Below, one piece after another: positions 39,373 to 48,408 of a DNA stretch of 64,000 nucleotides. Source of the DNA: Psychrobacter fulvigenes (GTDB taxonomy: Bacteria; Pseudomonadota; Gammaproteobacteria; Pseudomonadales; Moraxellaceae); the NCBI RefSeq assembly GCF_904846155.1, contig NZ_CAJGZP010000001.1, positions 186,001 to 250,000 of the forward strand. Reading direction: 5' to 3'. A program made the position numbers and the translations under genes. Under the pieces are notes generated by a model, which saw nothing but the letters and a program-made list of their open reading frames with translations, was not told where the DNA came from and searched no databases. The stretch's first letter is position 1; each line of letters opens with the position of its first letter.

Positions 39373-40194
39373 ATGAGTGACAATGCCAATCAGGCTGCAA
39401 GCCAGTCTGCCAAATCTGCTGGTCAAGTTTTGAGCCACGATGATATTCGTAACTATGCGCCACCTGAAGGATGTTTGGAAGGTAAAACCATCTTGGTCAC
39501 AGGTGCGGGTGCGGGTATCGGACGCGTAGCGGCTTTGACCTATGCCCGTTATGGCGCCACGGTGTTACTGTTAGGTCGCACCAGTAGCAAGCTTGAAGAA
39601 GTGTATGATGAGATAGAAGGCTCTGGTGGTCAGCAGCCAGCGATACTTCCTATGGATCTAGAGCATGCTACTTATGGCGAGATGCAGCAGTTAGAAAACC
39701 TAATCAATAAAGAGTTTGGTCAGCTTGACGGCGTACTGCACAATGCTGGCATCTTAGGCGATTTGACGCCGCTGGCGATGTACGATGTTACGACCTTCGC
39801 CAAGGTCATGCATATCAATGCTACTGCCACCTTTATGCTTACCCAAGCATTACTTCCCCTACTCAAAGATGCAGCCCATGGCTCGATTGTATTTACCTCA
39901 AGCTCAGTCGGTACGCATCCACGGGCGTTTTGGGGTGCATACGCTTTATCAAAGCAAGCGGTAGAAGGCATGAGTGATATCTTCACTCAAGAGACGCAAA
40001 ACACCACCAACTTACGTTTTAATTGTATTAATCCTGGCGGCACGCGTACAAACATGCGCGCTCATGCTTATCCAGGCGAAAACCCAATGACATTAAAAAC
40101 GCCTGAAGAGATCATGGCAGGCTACGTTTGCCTCATGAGTGATGACAGTATCAATGTACGCGGGCAGGTCGTGGCGTTACAGCCAAAAGAATAG
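39373..40194 (+). CDS. yciK: YciK-family short-chain dehydrogenase/reductase
   Basis: The 273-aa product has TGAGAGIGR (nucleotide motif), HNAGILGDLTPL, catalytic Ser and YALSK. The closest remembered family is YciK, which has no settled substrate. It has an unusual Ala/Gln/Ser leader of about 25 residues. ATG 39373 is preferred, with GTGAG upstream; an in-frame GTG at 39361 is possible. Third gene of the ubiG-mupP-yciK group. Confidence 0.87.
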   Translation: MSDNANQAASQSAKSAGQVLSHDDIRNYAPPEGCLEGKTILVTGAGAGIGRVAALTYARYGATVLLLGRTSSKLEEVYDEIEGSGGQQPAILPMDLEHATYGEMQQLENLINKEFGQLDGVLHNAGILGDLTPLAMYDVTTFAKVMHINATATFMLTQALLPLLKDAAHGSIVFTSSSVGTHPRAFWGAYALSKQAVEGMSDIFTQETQNTTNLRFNCINPGGTRTNMRAHAYPGENPMTLKTPEEIMAGYVCLMSDDSINVRGQVVALQPKE

Positions 40195-40325
40195 CCACTG
40201 CCAGTATTACCTTTGCATGCTCAACAGATGCTAAGGCGTATTGAAAGCACTCATAACTAACCCCATCTATTTGTTATTAAAGCATTTAATGCTGAATTTT
40301 ATAAATTAATAACAAAGGATAAATT

Positions 40326-40592
40326 ATGGCAGGTGGATGGTCAAGAGATGGCGCGGAGCATGAGCAAATGGATGCTACCGTCAATGACGCGCTCGATAGA
40401 CTAAGACGTACCCTACCGACAGGCGACAGCGCTGAGTATTGTGATGAGTGCGGTGAGTCAATACCTGAAGCAAGGCGAGAGGCACTGCCAGGGGTGCAGC
40501 ACTGTGTTAGCTGTCAAACTGAGCTTGAGAAGCAAACCAAAGCATCTGAGCTGTTTAATCGCCGTGGTAGTAAAGACAGTCAATTGCGTTAA
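40326..40592 (+). CDS. DksA/TraR-type C4 zinc-finger protein, YbiI-like
   Basis: The 88-aa product has a C4 zinc finger, Cys39/Cys42 and Cys60/Cys63 (CDECGESIPEARREALPGVQHCVSC), and the C-terminal NRRGSKDSQLR shared with E. coli YbiI. It lacks the long coiled coil of DksA, so RNA polymerase secondary-channel action is not certain. AAAGGAT lies before the ATG. Convergent with ompR. Confidence 0.87.
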   Translation: MAGGWSRDGAEHEQMDATVNDALDRLRRTLPTGDSAEYCDECGESIPEARREALPGVQHCVSCQTELEKQTKASELFNRRGSKDSQLR

Positions 40593-40629
40593 TGAGTTAG
40601 TTGATACTAACGGATCACCTCAAACGTAG

Positions 40630-40674
40630 ACCAATAAAAAACCCTGTCACAAATGTGCAGGATTTTTTATTGGT
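40630..40674. terminator. Bidirectional terminator between ybiI-like gene and ompR
   Basis: The 17-base arms (40630-40646 and 40658-40674) pair with one mismatch around an 11-base loop. A and T tracts suit termination on both strands. Confidence 0.85.
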
Positions 40675-40713
40675 CGTTTTTTATTTGATAAAGCGTATAA
40701 AAGCCTTTTGAAG

Positions 40714-41472
40714 TTACTCGCTTTTGGCTTCTTCTACTTCCGCTTCATCCGGAACGAAGACGTAGCCCACGCCCCAGACAGTCTGAATATAACGTGCTTG
40801 TGATGGGTTGTCTTCAATCAGACGACGTAGACGTGACACTTGCACATCGATTGAACGCTCCATGGCGCCCCATTCGCGGCCGCGCGCAAGGTTCATCAGC
40901 TTATCACGAGTCAGTGGCTCGCGTGGATGCTGTACCAGTGCTTTGAGGACGGAAAACTCACCTGTCGTCAAAGTCACCACATTGCCATCACGTTTGAGCG
41001 TGCGCGTCGACAGATCAAGTGTCCAAGGACCAAACTGCACCACTTCTAGCTGATGGCTTGGTGCGCCAGGTAGCTCACGGTTTTGGCGGCGTAGTACGGC
41101 TTTGATACGTGCCAGTAGCTCTTTTGGGTTAAATGGTTTGGGCAGATAGTCATCGGCACCTGCTTCAAGTCCCGCAATGCGATCCGCGTCACCGCCTTTT
41201 GCCGTTAGCATAATAATGGGGATATCGCCTTTGTCTTCACGTAAGCGCTTACAAATACTAATGCCATCCTCGCCTGGTAGCATCAAGTCCAATACCACCA
41301 AAGAAAACAGCTCGCGTTGCATCAGTTTGTCCATTTGACTGGCATCATGCGCCGTGCGTACGACAAAACCATCGTCCTCTAGAAAGCGCTGGAGCAAAGA
41401 GCGTAAGCGCGCGTCGTCATCAACGACTAAAATACGCTGGGTCATGGTATCTGGGCTGGTATTATCAGTCAT
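40714..41472 (-). CDS. ompR: OmpR-family response regulator
   Basis: DNA-binding response regulator of the EnvZ-OmpR type. The 252-aa product has a receiver domain with acidic pair DDD (18-20), phosphoacceptor Asp62 in LVVLDLMLPG, and Lys in LPKPFNP, then a winged-helix domain (about 145-240; GEFSVLKALVQHPREPLTRDKL, RSIDVQVSRLRR, VWGVGYVF). AAGGA lies upstream on the minus strand. The usual envZ partner is not next to it: downstream is a terminator and the convergent ybiI-like gene. The kinase must be elsewhere. Confidence 0.92.
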   Translation of the reverse strand: MTDNTSPDTMTQRILVVDDDARLRSLLQRFLEDDGFVVRTAHDASQMDKLMQRELFSLVVLDLMLPGEDGISICKRLREDKGDIPIIMLTAKGGDADRIAGLEAGADDYLPKPFNPKELLARIKAVLRRQNRELPGAPSHQLEVVQFGPWTLDLSTRTLKRDGNVVTLTTGEFSVLKALVQHPREPLTRDKLMNLARGREWGAMERSIDVQVSRLRRLIEDNPSQARYIQTVWGVGYVFVPDEAEVEEAKSE

Positions 41473-41815
41473 GCAGAATTCCTTTTAGTAAAAATTATTA
41501 TTGTCAGAGATGCTTCAATTGTTTCATTTATAAGCAATCATTTAATTATATAGGGCAGTCACAACTTTTGTGCAATAGCTGGTTGGTTGTCAATATTTAC
41601 AATATTACTGCTTTAGTGTATAAGATTGTGTCACTAATTGCATCACTCATGCACACAAATGCTGTATGCGTTTGTTTAACATACATACAGAGGTGCTGGT
41701 ATAGGGCGATTTGAGCGATAAAAACCCTGATAAATAACGAAAGTATAAAAAGGATTTTTATTCATCCAGCTTTTGCTATAATGCAAAACTACATTTCTCA
41801 ACGATTGATACGTAT
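41473..41815. other. 343-bp divergent spacer ompR/tex
   Basis: No gene seen. It contains an extended -10 promoter for tex at its right end (listed separately) and presumably the ompR promoter. Confidence 0.45.
41774..41782 (+). promoter_or_regulatory. Extended -10 promoter element for tex
   Basis: TGCTATAAT is a perfect TGnTATAAT extended -10 box, 34 bp before the tex ATG, with only a weak T-rich -35 region. An initiation site near 41790 would give a short leader with no clear Shine-Dalgarno. Confidence 0.55.
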
Positions 41816-44329
41816 ATGAGTAGCACTGATACCCAAACGTCTTCTCAGGCCTCGACAAAAGCTCAGAGCCTAGATGCAACCACCCACGCGAATATTCACG
41901 ACAAGCTTGCTCGCGCGCTTGGCATTAAGACTGCTCAAGTCAATGCGTTTGTCAAACTATACGATGAAGGGGCGACGGTCCCGTTTATTGCGCGTTACCG
42001 CAAAGAAAAAACCCAGAATCTCGATGATGCGCAGCTGCGTGCTTTAGAGAAGTCTCTCAATTATGAGCGCGACATGGCAACCCGTCGTCTCAAAATTACT
42101 GAGCTGCTTAGCACGCAGGGCAATCTCACCGACGAGCTACAGACGCGCATCGATAATGCGACATCTAAGCTTGAGCTTGAAGACATCTACTTGCCGTACC
42201 GTCCGCGTCGCCGCTCACCAGCTGCCAAAGCACGTGCTGCAGGCCTTGATGCGGCAGCGCAAGCGCTGTTGACGCAAGAGGTGACTCCAACAGAAGCCTT
42301 GGCTGACTATCAAGCACCGTCTAGCATCTCTGACGATAATGGCAATGAGATTGAAGTGGACTTCAGTGATCTCGACAAGCAACTGGCTGGCGTACAAGCC
42401 ATCATCGTCGATGAATGGACACAAGCGCTCGACCTGCTTGATGGCCTGCGTAGTGGCTTTGCCAAAACAGCGAGTATCGTATCTGCTGTTGCCAGTGACG
42501 AAAAGCGTGAAGTGGGCGAGAAATTCAAAGATTACTTTGAGCATAGCGAAAGCCTAGCGCGCCTGCCCAATCATCGCTTGCTTGCGATGCTGCGTGGTCG
42601 TCAAGAAAACGTCTTAGGTCTAAAAATTGAAGGCGAAGACGCACCCTTTATCGAAAAAATCATTCATCATTTCAATGTTGATGCCAAAGCGCCTGCCGAG
42701 CGCCGTGAGTTTTTGACCGAAGCAGCGAATAGCCTGTGGAAAGATAAATGGCGTCCGCATATCGAGCATCGCTTGCTGACTGAGAAGCGTCTGACGGCAG
42801 AAGCGGATGCGATCGATGTGTTTGCCAACAACTTACAGCATTTATTGATGGCAGCGCCTGCTGGCCGCAAAGTAATCTTAGGTGTCGATCCTGGTATCCG
42901 TCATGGCGTCAAAATGGCAATCGTTGATGCCCAAGGCCATGTCGCGCTAGACAGTGAAGACAAGCCTGTGGTAGCAACTGTCTATCCATTTGCCCCTGAC
43001 AATAAGATGATTGAGGCCAAAAAAGTCATTGATGAGCTGTTAAGCACTTATGACGTTGATTTGGTTGCTATCGGCAATGGTACTGCTAGCCGTGAAACAG
43101 ATGCTATGATAAAAGAGATTTTGGCTGCCAATACTGAGCTAAAAGCCAAAGCGGTGATCGTCAATGAATCGGGCGCGTCAGTTTATTCTGCCAGTGAGCT
43201 TGCCAGTGATGAGCTTGCCAACCTTGATGTCTCGGTACGCGGCGCGGTCTCTATTGCCCGCCGTCTACAAGATCCGCTATCAGAGTTGGTGAAAGTCGAT
43301 CCAAAAGCCATTGGTGTAGGCCAATATCAGCACGATGTCAACCAAAGCCAATTGGCAGATAGCCTTGATAAAGTCACGCAAGACAGCGTGAATGCTGTTG
43401 GCGTTGATGTCAATACGGCAAGCCCTGCTATCCTAGCCCACATTGCTGGTCTGAATCGCAACGTCGCGCAGCAAATCGTCACTTATCGTAAAGAGCATGG
43501 TGCATTTGATAGCCGCGAGGCGCTCAAAAACGTTCCGCGCTTGGGTGCTAAGACCTTTGAGCAAGCAGCAGGCTTCTTACGTATCCATGATGGTAGCAAT
43601 CCCCTTGATGCCACTGGTGTGCATCCAGAAAGCTATGAGCTAGTCGACAGCTTACTGGCGCAAACCGGTAAAGCATTGCCAGAAGTGCTCGGTAATGATG
43701 GTGTGCTAAATAGCATCGATACGACTGCGCTCGCTGCAAATGATGACAATATCAGTGTCAAAGCCATCATCGAAGAGCTGGCCAAGCCAGCACGCGATCC
43801 ACGTCCTGAGTTCAAAACCGCTAATTTCCGTGAAGACGTCAATAGCATTAAAGACTTAGAGGAAGGCATGCAGCTTGAAGGCGTCGTGACCAACGTCACC
43901 GCCTTTGGTTGTTTCGTTGATGTCGGTGTGCATCAAGACGGCTTAGTGCATATCTCGCAGATGGCCAATGACTTTGTCGCTGATCCGATGAACCGCGTTA
44001 AACCAGGCGACATCGTCTCAGTACGTGTCATCTCTATCGATGAAAAACGTGGTCGTATCGGCTTTAGTATGAAACCAGAAGGCGAAAAGCCTGCCCGATC
44101 TGCTGATGAGAAGCCCAGTCGCCCGCGCAGTAGTCGCCCAGCTGCTGAGGGTGATAAACGCCCTGCAAAGCCACGTGGCAAACGTCCTCAGGACAGAAGT
44201 GATAAGAATAATAACCCAGCGAATAACCGTAATAAAGCATCAAAGCCTAACAAGGCTGAGGCACCTACCAAAATTGGTACGCTTGGGGCATTATTACAAG
44301 AAGCAGGCGTGACCAAAACCAAGAAGTAA
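41816..44329 (+). CDS. tex: Tex family S1 RNA-binding transcription accessory protein
   Basis: Conserved nucleic-acid-binding protein linked to transcription. The 837-aa product has the amino-terminal helical region with GATVPFIARYRKEKT, a YqgF/RuvC-like nuclease fold (VILGVDPGIRHGVKMAIVD), helix-hairpin-helix (VNTASPAILAHIAGLNRNVAQQI), S1 domain (about 655-725; GMQLEGVVTNVTAFGCFVDVGVHQDGLVHISQM), and a basic Lys/Arg/Pro/Asn tail. E. coli Tex is 773 aa; the difference is mostly the tail and a short leader. Confidence 0.94.
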   Translation: MSSTDTQTSSQASTKAQSLDATTHANIHDKLARALGIKTAQVNAFVKLYDEGATVPFIARYRKEKTQNLDDAQLRALEKSLNYERDMATRRLKITELLSTQGNLTDELQTRIDNATSKLELEDIYLPYRPRRRSPAAKARAAGLDAAAQALLTQEVTPTEALADYQAPSSISDDNGNEIEVDFSDLDKQLAGVQAIIVDEWTQALDLLDGLRSGFAKTASIVSAVASDEKREVGEKFKDYFEHSESLARLPNHRLLAMLRGRQENVLGLKIEGEDAPFIEKIIHHFNVDAKAPAERREFLTEAANSLWKDKWRPHIEHRLLTEKRLTAEADAIDVFANNLQHLLMAAPAGRKVILGVDPGIRHGVKMAIVDAQGHVALDSEDKPVVATVYPFAPDNKMIEAKKVIDELLSTYDVDLVAIGNGTASRETDAMIKEILAANTELKAKAVIVNESGASVYSASELASDELANLDVSVRGAVSIARRLQDPLSELVKVDPKAIGVGQYQHDVNQSQLADSLDKVTQDSVNAVGVDVNTASPAILAHIAGLNRNVAQQIVTYRKEHGAFDSREALKNVPRLGAKTFEQAAGFLRIHDGSNPLDATGVHPESYELVDSLLAQTGKALPEVLGNDGVLNSIDTTALAANDDNISVKAIIEELAKPARDPRPEFKTANFREDVNSIKDLEEGMQLEGVVTNVTAFGCFVDVGVHQDGLVHISQMANDFVADPMNRVKPGDIVSVRVISIDEKRGRIGFSMKPEGEKPARSADEKPSRPRSSRPAAEGDKRPAKPRGKRPQDRSDKNNNPANNRNKASKPNKAEAPTKIGTLGALLQEAGVTKTKK

Positions 44330-44354
44330 CCGCCATTTAGCATTTAGCACCACA

Positions 44355-44384
44355 TAAAAAGGCAGCCATTCGGCTGCCTTTTTA
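44355..44384. terminator. Bidirectional terminator after tex
   Basis: TAAAAAGGCAGCC (44355-44367) and its exact complement (44372-44384) form a 13-bp stem with a 4-base loop. It serves tex and the convergent acidic-protein gene. Confidence 0.92.
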
Positions 44385-44435
44385 TGTTTACGATATTTAC
44401 TGAAAGCTTTTAATTACTGATAGATTCAAAATCGT

Positions 44436-44981
44436 CTAGCGTACAGTAATGCGACGACTCTCATTTGCTTCGATTTCTGCAGGCTGGGTAGCAAGCAGCT
44501 CACCGCGTGGGTCTTTTTTCTTTTCTTGCAGCGTAATAGCGGTATCTGCGGCTTGCTCGTCAGTAGCGTTTTCACCAGTGATCAATGGCTGATAGTTAGC
44601 CTCACTATGCTGCATATTCAAAGCTTGCGTATTCTGTGCTGGTTGCAAAGCTTCTGCTTCTACCATATCAGCATCGTCAGCAGCAGCAGCTTCTACATTG
44701 ACTTCAGCAGTAGCCATGTCAGCATCCGCTTCGTCATCCATTTCAGCGATAGCAACCGCTTCAGACTCATTGGTCTCGATAGCGCCAGGTTGCGTCGCAA
44801 GTAGCTCTCCGTCAGGGCCTTCAACGTCGGCCTCTAGCGTATTATCAACTGGCATCGTACGCATGTCAGCTGGCGTGACGTCTGTCACCTCATCAAGATT
44901 GCTTGTGTCAGCCATTGCTAGACTCGGAATAGCTAGAGCGGCGCCCATCAGTAATGATAAAGGTAAAGTACGGTTTTTCAT
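44436..44981 (-). CDS. Secreted acidic protein with duplicated GELLATQP motif, unknown function
   Basis: The 181-aa precursor has a clear signal peptide (1-24, ending SLAMA-D) and a mature part very rich in Asp, Glu and Ala. The segment GELLATQPGAIETNES (about 58-73) recurs near the end as GELLATQPAEIEANES (about 158-173), each preceded by a short Asp-Pro or Pro-Asp turn. No Cys and no membrane segment after the signal, so it is presumably soluble in the periplasm or exported. Family not recognised. Convergent with tex and sharing its terminator. Confidence 0.75.
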   Translation of the reverse strand: MKNRTLPLSLLMGAALAIPSLAMADTSNLDEVTDVTPADMRTMPVDNTLEADVEGPDGELLATQPGAIETNESEAVAIAEMDDEADADMATAEVNVEAAAADDADMVEAEALQPAQNTQALNMQHSEANYQPLITGENATDEQAADTAITLQEKKKDPRGELLATQPAEIEANESRRITVR

Positions 44982-45655
44982 GAGTTGATTCCTTAAGTTG
45001 TTTATCTACAGTAGCTGGTTTTCAGTGTCCTAGTTTCAGTGCTCAGATAAAGAACTTTCAACATATCTTGAGCAAGCACTGAAGCCAAGTTTGTATCTTG
45101 GTGACTTTTAGCAGCTGCACTTTTAGCAATTGCTAAGTCGGCTTTATCCATGAAAAACTTCGTATAAAAAGTTTGAGTAACACAAAACGACTCATACGAA
45201 ACCATTCATATTTCACGATATATATGTTTAGTATTTTTAACATACCGCCGATAAGCAAAATAAAATCATGATAACCGCTGTGATAGCTATCATGATCGAT
45301 GCAAAATAAAGGGCTGAATGTTTGATTATCTGAACCACAATATTTAAACGTGAAAGTAACAGCTGTGATGCTGTTGTTTCAGTAGTAAGCTGTTTAATAA
45401 AGTCACAGCTTGATGTTTACATGTGACATTATGCAATGTCTGCAGCGATGCTCTTAGCTTCTATTTTTAAACTACTTTTTTAAAACAGGTGCTTGTAACG
45501 TTATCAAAGCTTAGTCGGCGACTGAAAAATGACAGGATAATAAATAAGAGAAACGGTTTTTATCAAAAAATCTATCCTTTGAGCGATGCAGGGGCATATA
45601 CCAAAAAGCTAGAAACCAGTAACTTTGTTTACTTGAGTGATACGATGTCAAGATC

Positions 45656-45806
45656 TATAGTGAGTCCTAAATAAAAAGAGTACAGCTTTTACAGCGTGCT
45701 ACTGGTATAAATTTTTCTTTGCTTGCTGTGCGACTCCGTCACTGTTCGATGCTGCATAAAATTTATCCCAGTAGTACTGTATTTATTTTATAGTGGATCG
45801 ACTATA
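45656..45806. repeat. MITE-like element, full copy
   Basis: Bounded by TATAGTGAGTCCTAAAT and GGATCGACTATA, imperfect inverted ends of TATAGTSNRTCC type. Inside, CTACTGGTATAAATTTT and AAAATTTATCCCAGTAG form a second inverted pair with one mismatch, so the element can fold back on itself. The ends and several internal blocks recur at 33054-33131 on the other strand. Confidence 0.75.
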
Positions 45807-45871
45807 ACAATCTTGAGCATTTATTTATTGTGGTATTTTTTATTTTAGTATCTAATATTTTGAAAGACCTA

Positions 45872-45907
45872 AAAAAGGCCGCACTCTTTAGTTAGAGTAC
45901 GGCCTTT
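45872..45907 (-). terminator. Terminator for the saccharopine-dehydrogenase-like gene
   Basis: AAAGGCCGCACTCT (45874-45887) pairs with AGAGTACGGCCTTT (45894-45907) with one mismatch. The T run follows on the minus strand, about 75 bp downstream of that gene's stop. Confidence 0.8.
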
Positions 45908-45981
45908 AACGGTAGTATTAATTATCAGTTACTATTATTCATCGATGTCCAAGCATCCAAGCATTGAGGTTAAGCTTTGTT

Positions 45982-47295
45982 TTAGACTACTTCAAAGCTG
46001 AGACCAGCATGATCTTCTAAACGAGTGAGGAGTTTGTTACCCATCGCAGATGCTGGCGTCCAAAACCCACCTGCAACTTCTGCCTTGGTCACATCTTGAG
46101 CCAAGCATAGAGCTGATTGTGCCAGCATACGTGACGTACTGCCGTAGCCTGGGTCTTTGTCACCTGTAACTTTGGTGCTGATGCTGTCTTTTTCGGAAGT
46201 TTCGCCAAAGAAGCGAATATCAAAATAGCCGTTTTCTTGCTCAGACTTAGAAGGGCCAGAGCCTGATTTTGGCAGCACATGCTTAGATAATAACTCACGG
46301 CTTGGTTTAATCATCATCGCTGTGGCAAAGCCAAGTAAACCTGCGCTCATTGCGTAACTTGATAGTTGACCTTTGATACCATCTTTCATCCACATCGCTT
46401 CGTCGTATTTGAAATCGCGACCATATTCGTAACCAAGGAGTTGGTTACTACGATGAACGATACGCGTATTGATACTGGCCATTACAAAAGGTGCCAACCA
46501 GCGCTCATGCTCACTATCATATTCTGGTTTGCTGATGTTGTCTTGGCGCACATTGGGGGCATCTGTATCATCGTTTAGCAAGTAAGGGTTGGCGACTTGC
46601 TTACGGCGCGCTTTATCCTTACCAACTTCTTCAAAGATAGTCGCCATAGAAGCGATGGTACCACCAGATAGCCCGCCCTTAGCCGCTTTTACGCGCATAT
46701 GAATAACGTCACACTGTTGATTAAACTTGGTTTCAGCTTGCTGCTGGGTGAAGTAGACGCCTAAATCTGAAGGAATGGAGTCAAAGCCACACGAGTTGAC
46801 GATACGAGCGCCAGTTTGCTGGGCCTTTGCTTGGTATTTATCCATCATATCCTTGATAAAAATGGCCTCACCAGTGAGATCGACATAATCCGTACCATTA
46901 TTGACACAAGACTTGATCAGTGGCTCACCATATTTGAGATAAGGGCCTACGGTTGAGATAATGACTTGTGTTTGCTTGGTCATCTCATCGAGACTAGTGT
47001 CATCGTCGCTATTGGCAATGATAATATCTACTTTCTTATCAGTTTCTTCATTGTTCTGAGCTTTACTAAGCTCTGATTGTAACTTCTCAAGTTTTTCTTT
47101 ATCGCGACCCGCTATCGCCCAAGTAACCGCAGATTTTTCTGAATCGTCAGTAGATTTTTTATTGGATAAAAACTGCGCCAGATAGTGAGCGGTGATTTGA
47201 CCGACAAAGCTAGTTGCACCGTATAAAACGACGGCATAGGGGCGTTTTGAAGTGTCATGTTGGTTATCTGTATCATTTACCATATCGTTTACCAT
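45982..47295 (-). CDS. Saccharopine dehydrogenase-like NAD(P)-binding protein
   Basis: The 437-aa product has an amino-terminal Rossmann fold (about 20-140; VVLYGATSFVGQITAHYLAQF, AGRDKEKLEKL, VISTVGPYLKYGEPL, YVDLTGE) and segment NSCGFDSIPSDLG, typical of the saccharopine-dehydrogenase-like/trans-acting enoyl reductase group. The substrate is unknown; in this family some act on lipids. A hydrophobic patch near 315-335 (AMSAGLLGFATAMMI) could touch a membrane. AAGGAAAT lies eight bases before the ATG. Confidence 0.82.
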   Translation of the reverse strand: MVNDMVNDTDNQHDTSKRPYAVVLYGATSFVGQITAHYLAQFLSNKKSTDDSEKSAVTWAIAGRDKEKLEKLQSELSKAQNNEETDKKVDIIIANSDDDTSLDEMTKQTQVIISTVGPYLKYGEPLIKSCVNNGTDYVDLTGEAIFIKDMMDKYQAKAQQTGARIVNSCGFDSIPSDLGVYFTQQQAETKFNQQCDVIHMRVKAAKGGLSGGTIASMATIFEEVGKDKARRKQVANPYLLNDDTDAPNVRQDNISKPEYDSEHERWLAPFVMASINTRIVHRSNQLLGYEYGRDFKYDEAMWMKDGIKGQLSSYAMSAGLLGFATAMMIKPSRELLSKHVLPKSGSGPSKSEQENGYFDIRFFGETSEKDSISTKVTGDKDPGYGSTSRMLAQSALCLAQDVTKAEVAGGFWTPASAMGNKLLTRLEDHAGLSFEVV

Positions 47296-47701
47296 AAATA
47301 ATTTCCTTTATTTAGTTTGTGTTTGAATTTATATAACTGTTTTATTTTCAATGGATTATAAGCAAACATCTCAGCATAAGGGTTTCAGCTGTCGATGCAA
47401 AGCCAACGATGAATTTTGAAACTCAGTAATACTCAAAACCTCTCAAACTTGATACAAATAAGGTAAGACTACTACAAAGCTTACACAACATAGCCTGATG
47501 ATTACCAAACTGAACGTATTACTCCGAAAACAATTGCTAATCTATTATCACGACCTATAGGGTCATATAACCAAAAACAATAAGCATTAATAATAAGTAG
47601 ACGTAGCGGGATGTGAAAGGAGCAGCTGTTAAAGGACTATCAGAATCAATCTCTGTTTCGCGTTTTACAACCAAATGCTTTTATAATTAAGGAGAGTAAT
47701 T
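47296..47701. other. 406-bp divergent spacer
   Basis: Lies between the saccharopine-dehydrogenase-like gene and the DUF1328 gene. AT-rich, no gene or repeat seen. A TATAAT at 47682-47687 is too close to the ribosome site to be the promoter of the small gene. Confidence 0.4.
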
Positions 47702-47857
47702 ATGTTTCGCTGGGCAATCATTTTTGCAGTCATCGCATTGTTGGCAAGTTTTTTAGGATTCGGCGGTGTCGCTGGACTGTCTTCTAACTTGGCATATATT
47801 TTCTTAGTAGTCGCAGTAATCTTGTTTATTGTCGCCTTTATCGGTCGCAAAATGTAA
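47702..47857 (+). CDS. DUF1328 small membrane protein (YtjA-like)
   Basis: A 51-aa hydrophobic protein starting [22 protein letters not shown] and ending IGRKM, with two membrane helices (about 4-24 and 29-47), the layout of the DUF1328/YtjA family. AAGGAGAG lies eight bases upstream. Family members are small inner-membrane proteins, often stress-induced, of unknown mechanism. A strong shared terminator follows. Confidence 0.88.
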   Translation: MFRWAIIFAVIALLASFLGFGGVAGLSSNLAYIFLVVAVILFIVAFIGRKM

Positions 47858-47896
47858 TAAGGCCGATATTAAGAATAAAACTCTCAAGCTCTACAG

Positions 47897-47924
47897 AAAA
47901 CGTCCTCTTGCAGGACGTTTTTTA
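47897..47924. terminator. Bidirectional terminator after the DUF1328 gene
   Basis: AAAACGTCCT (47897-47906) pairs with AGGACGTTTT (47912-47921), followed by a T run. It is shared with the convergent phhB. Confidence 0.88.
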
Positions 47925-48011
47925 GTTATACCTTAAAAGATTTGCTGTATAAGCTGCTGAGAACGTTACTTGCTTTACTTTGCTAAGTTTAGAGAGTCTG
48001 GTTTAGAAAGC

Positions 48012-48305
48012 CTAGAAAGTTTTGGGCTGGATGATGTGTTCCATGCGTTTGGCCAAACGGATATCATGGCTAGTAATCCCGCCAGTATCATGTGATGTTA
48101 GGCGTACTTCCACGACGTTGTAGACATTGCGCCATTCAGGATGGTGCTCAAGTGCTTCAGCATAAAAAGCCGCTTGATTCATAAAACTCATGGCTTCGAT
48201 GAAGTCGCTAAAGTGGTAGGTTTTGACGATACTATCGCCTTCGCGCTGCCAACCAGCGAGCTCTTCTAGCTGTAGATTTACTTGTTTGTCAGATAAGCTA
48301 CTCAT
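48012..48305 (-). CDS. phhB: Pterin-4a-carbinolamine dehydratase
   Basis: Recycles the pterin cofactor of aromatic amino-acid hydroxylases. The 97-aa product has the signature [26 protein letters not shown] with the catalytic His pair. Phenylalanine hydroxylase (phhA) is not adjacent. It precedes a small GNAT gene on the same strand only loosely (about 100 bp), so no operon is claimed. Confidence 0.93.
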   Translation of the reverse strand: MSSLSDKQVNLQLEELAGWQREGDSIVKTYHFSDFIEAMSFMNQAAFYAEALEHHPEWRNVYNVVEVRLTSHDTGGITSHDIRLAKRMEHIIQPKTF

Positions 48306-48408
48306 ATCAATATCCCTTATTATTAAGCTCTAGCTATTATGTGCTAGTGATGAGGTGATTAAAACATTTTTTAGGATATGTACCATATTAAGCTATTATT
48401 TAACTGGG

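Larger units (their letters stand above)
44982..45981. other. 1-kb region without a convincing gene
   Basis: Holds a 67-codon minus frame (45002-45205), a 61-codon plus frame, a 151-bp MITE-like element (45656-45806) and a terminator. None of the frames has a good ribosome site plus recognisable protein. Confidence 0.5.

Noticed and set aside
45002..45205. 67-codon minus-strand ORF with a segment DKADLAIAKSAAAKSHQD
   Set aside because: The alanine-rich part faintly recalls DUF4142, but the rest does not fit and no ribosome site is visible; at most a decayed fragment.
45489..45674. 61-codon plus-strand ORF next to the 45.7-kb repeat
   Set aside because: It runs into the repeat element and has no recognisable features.
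47682..47687. TATAAT upstream of the DUF1328 gene
   Set aside because: Initiation would fall on the ribosome site itself, so it is unlikely to be the promoter of that gene.
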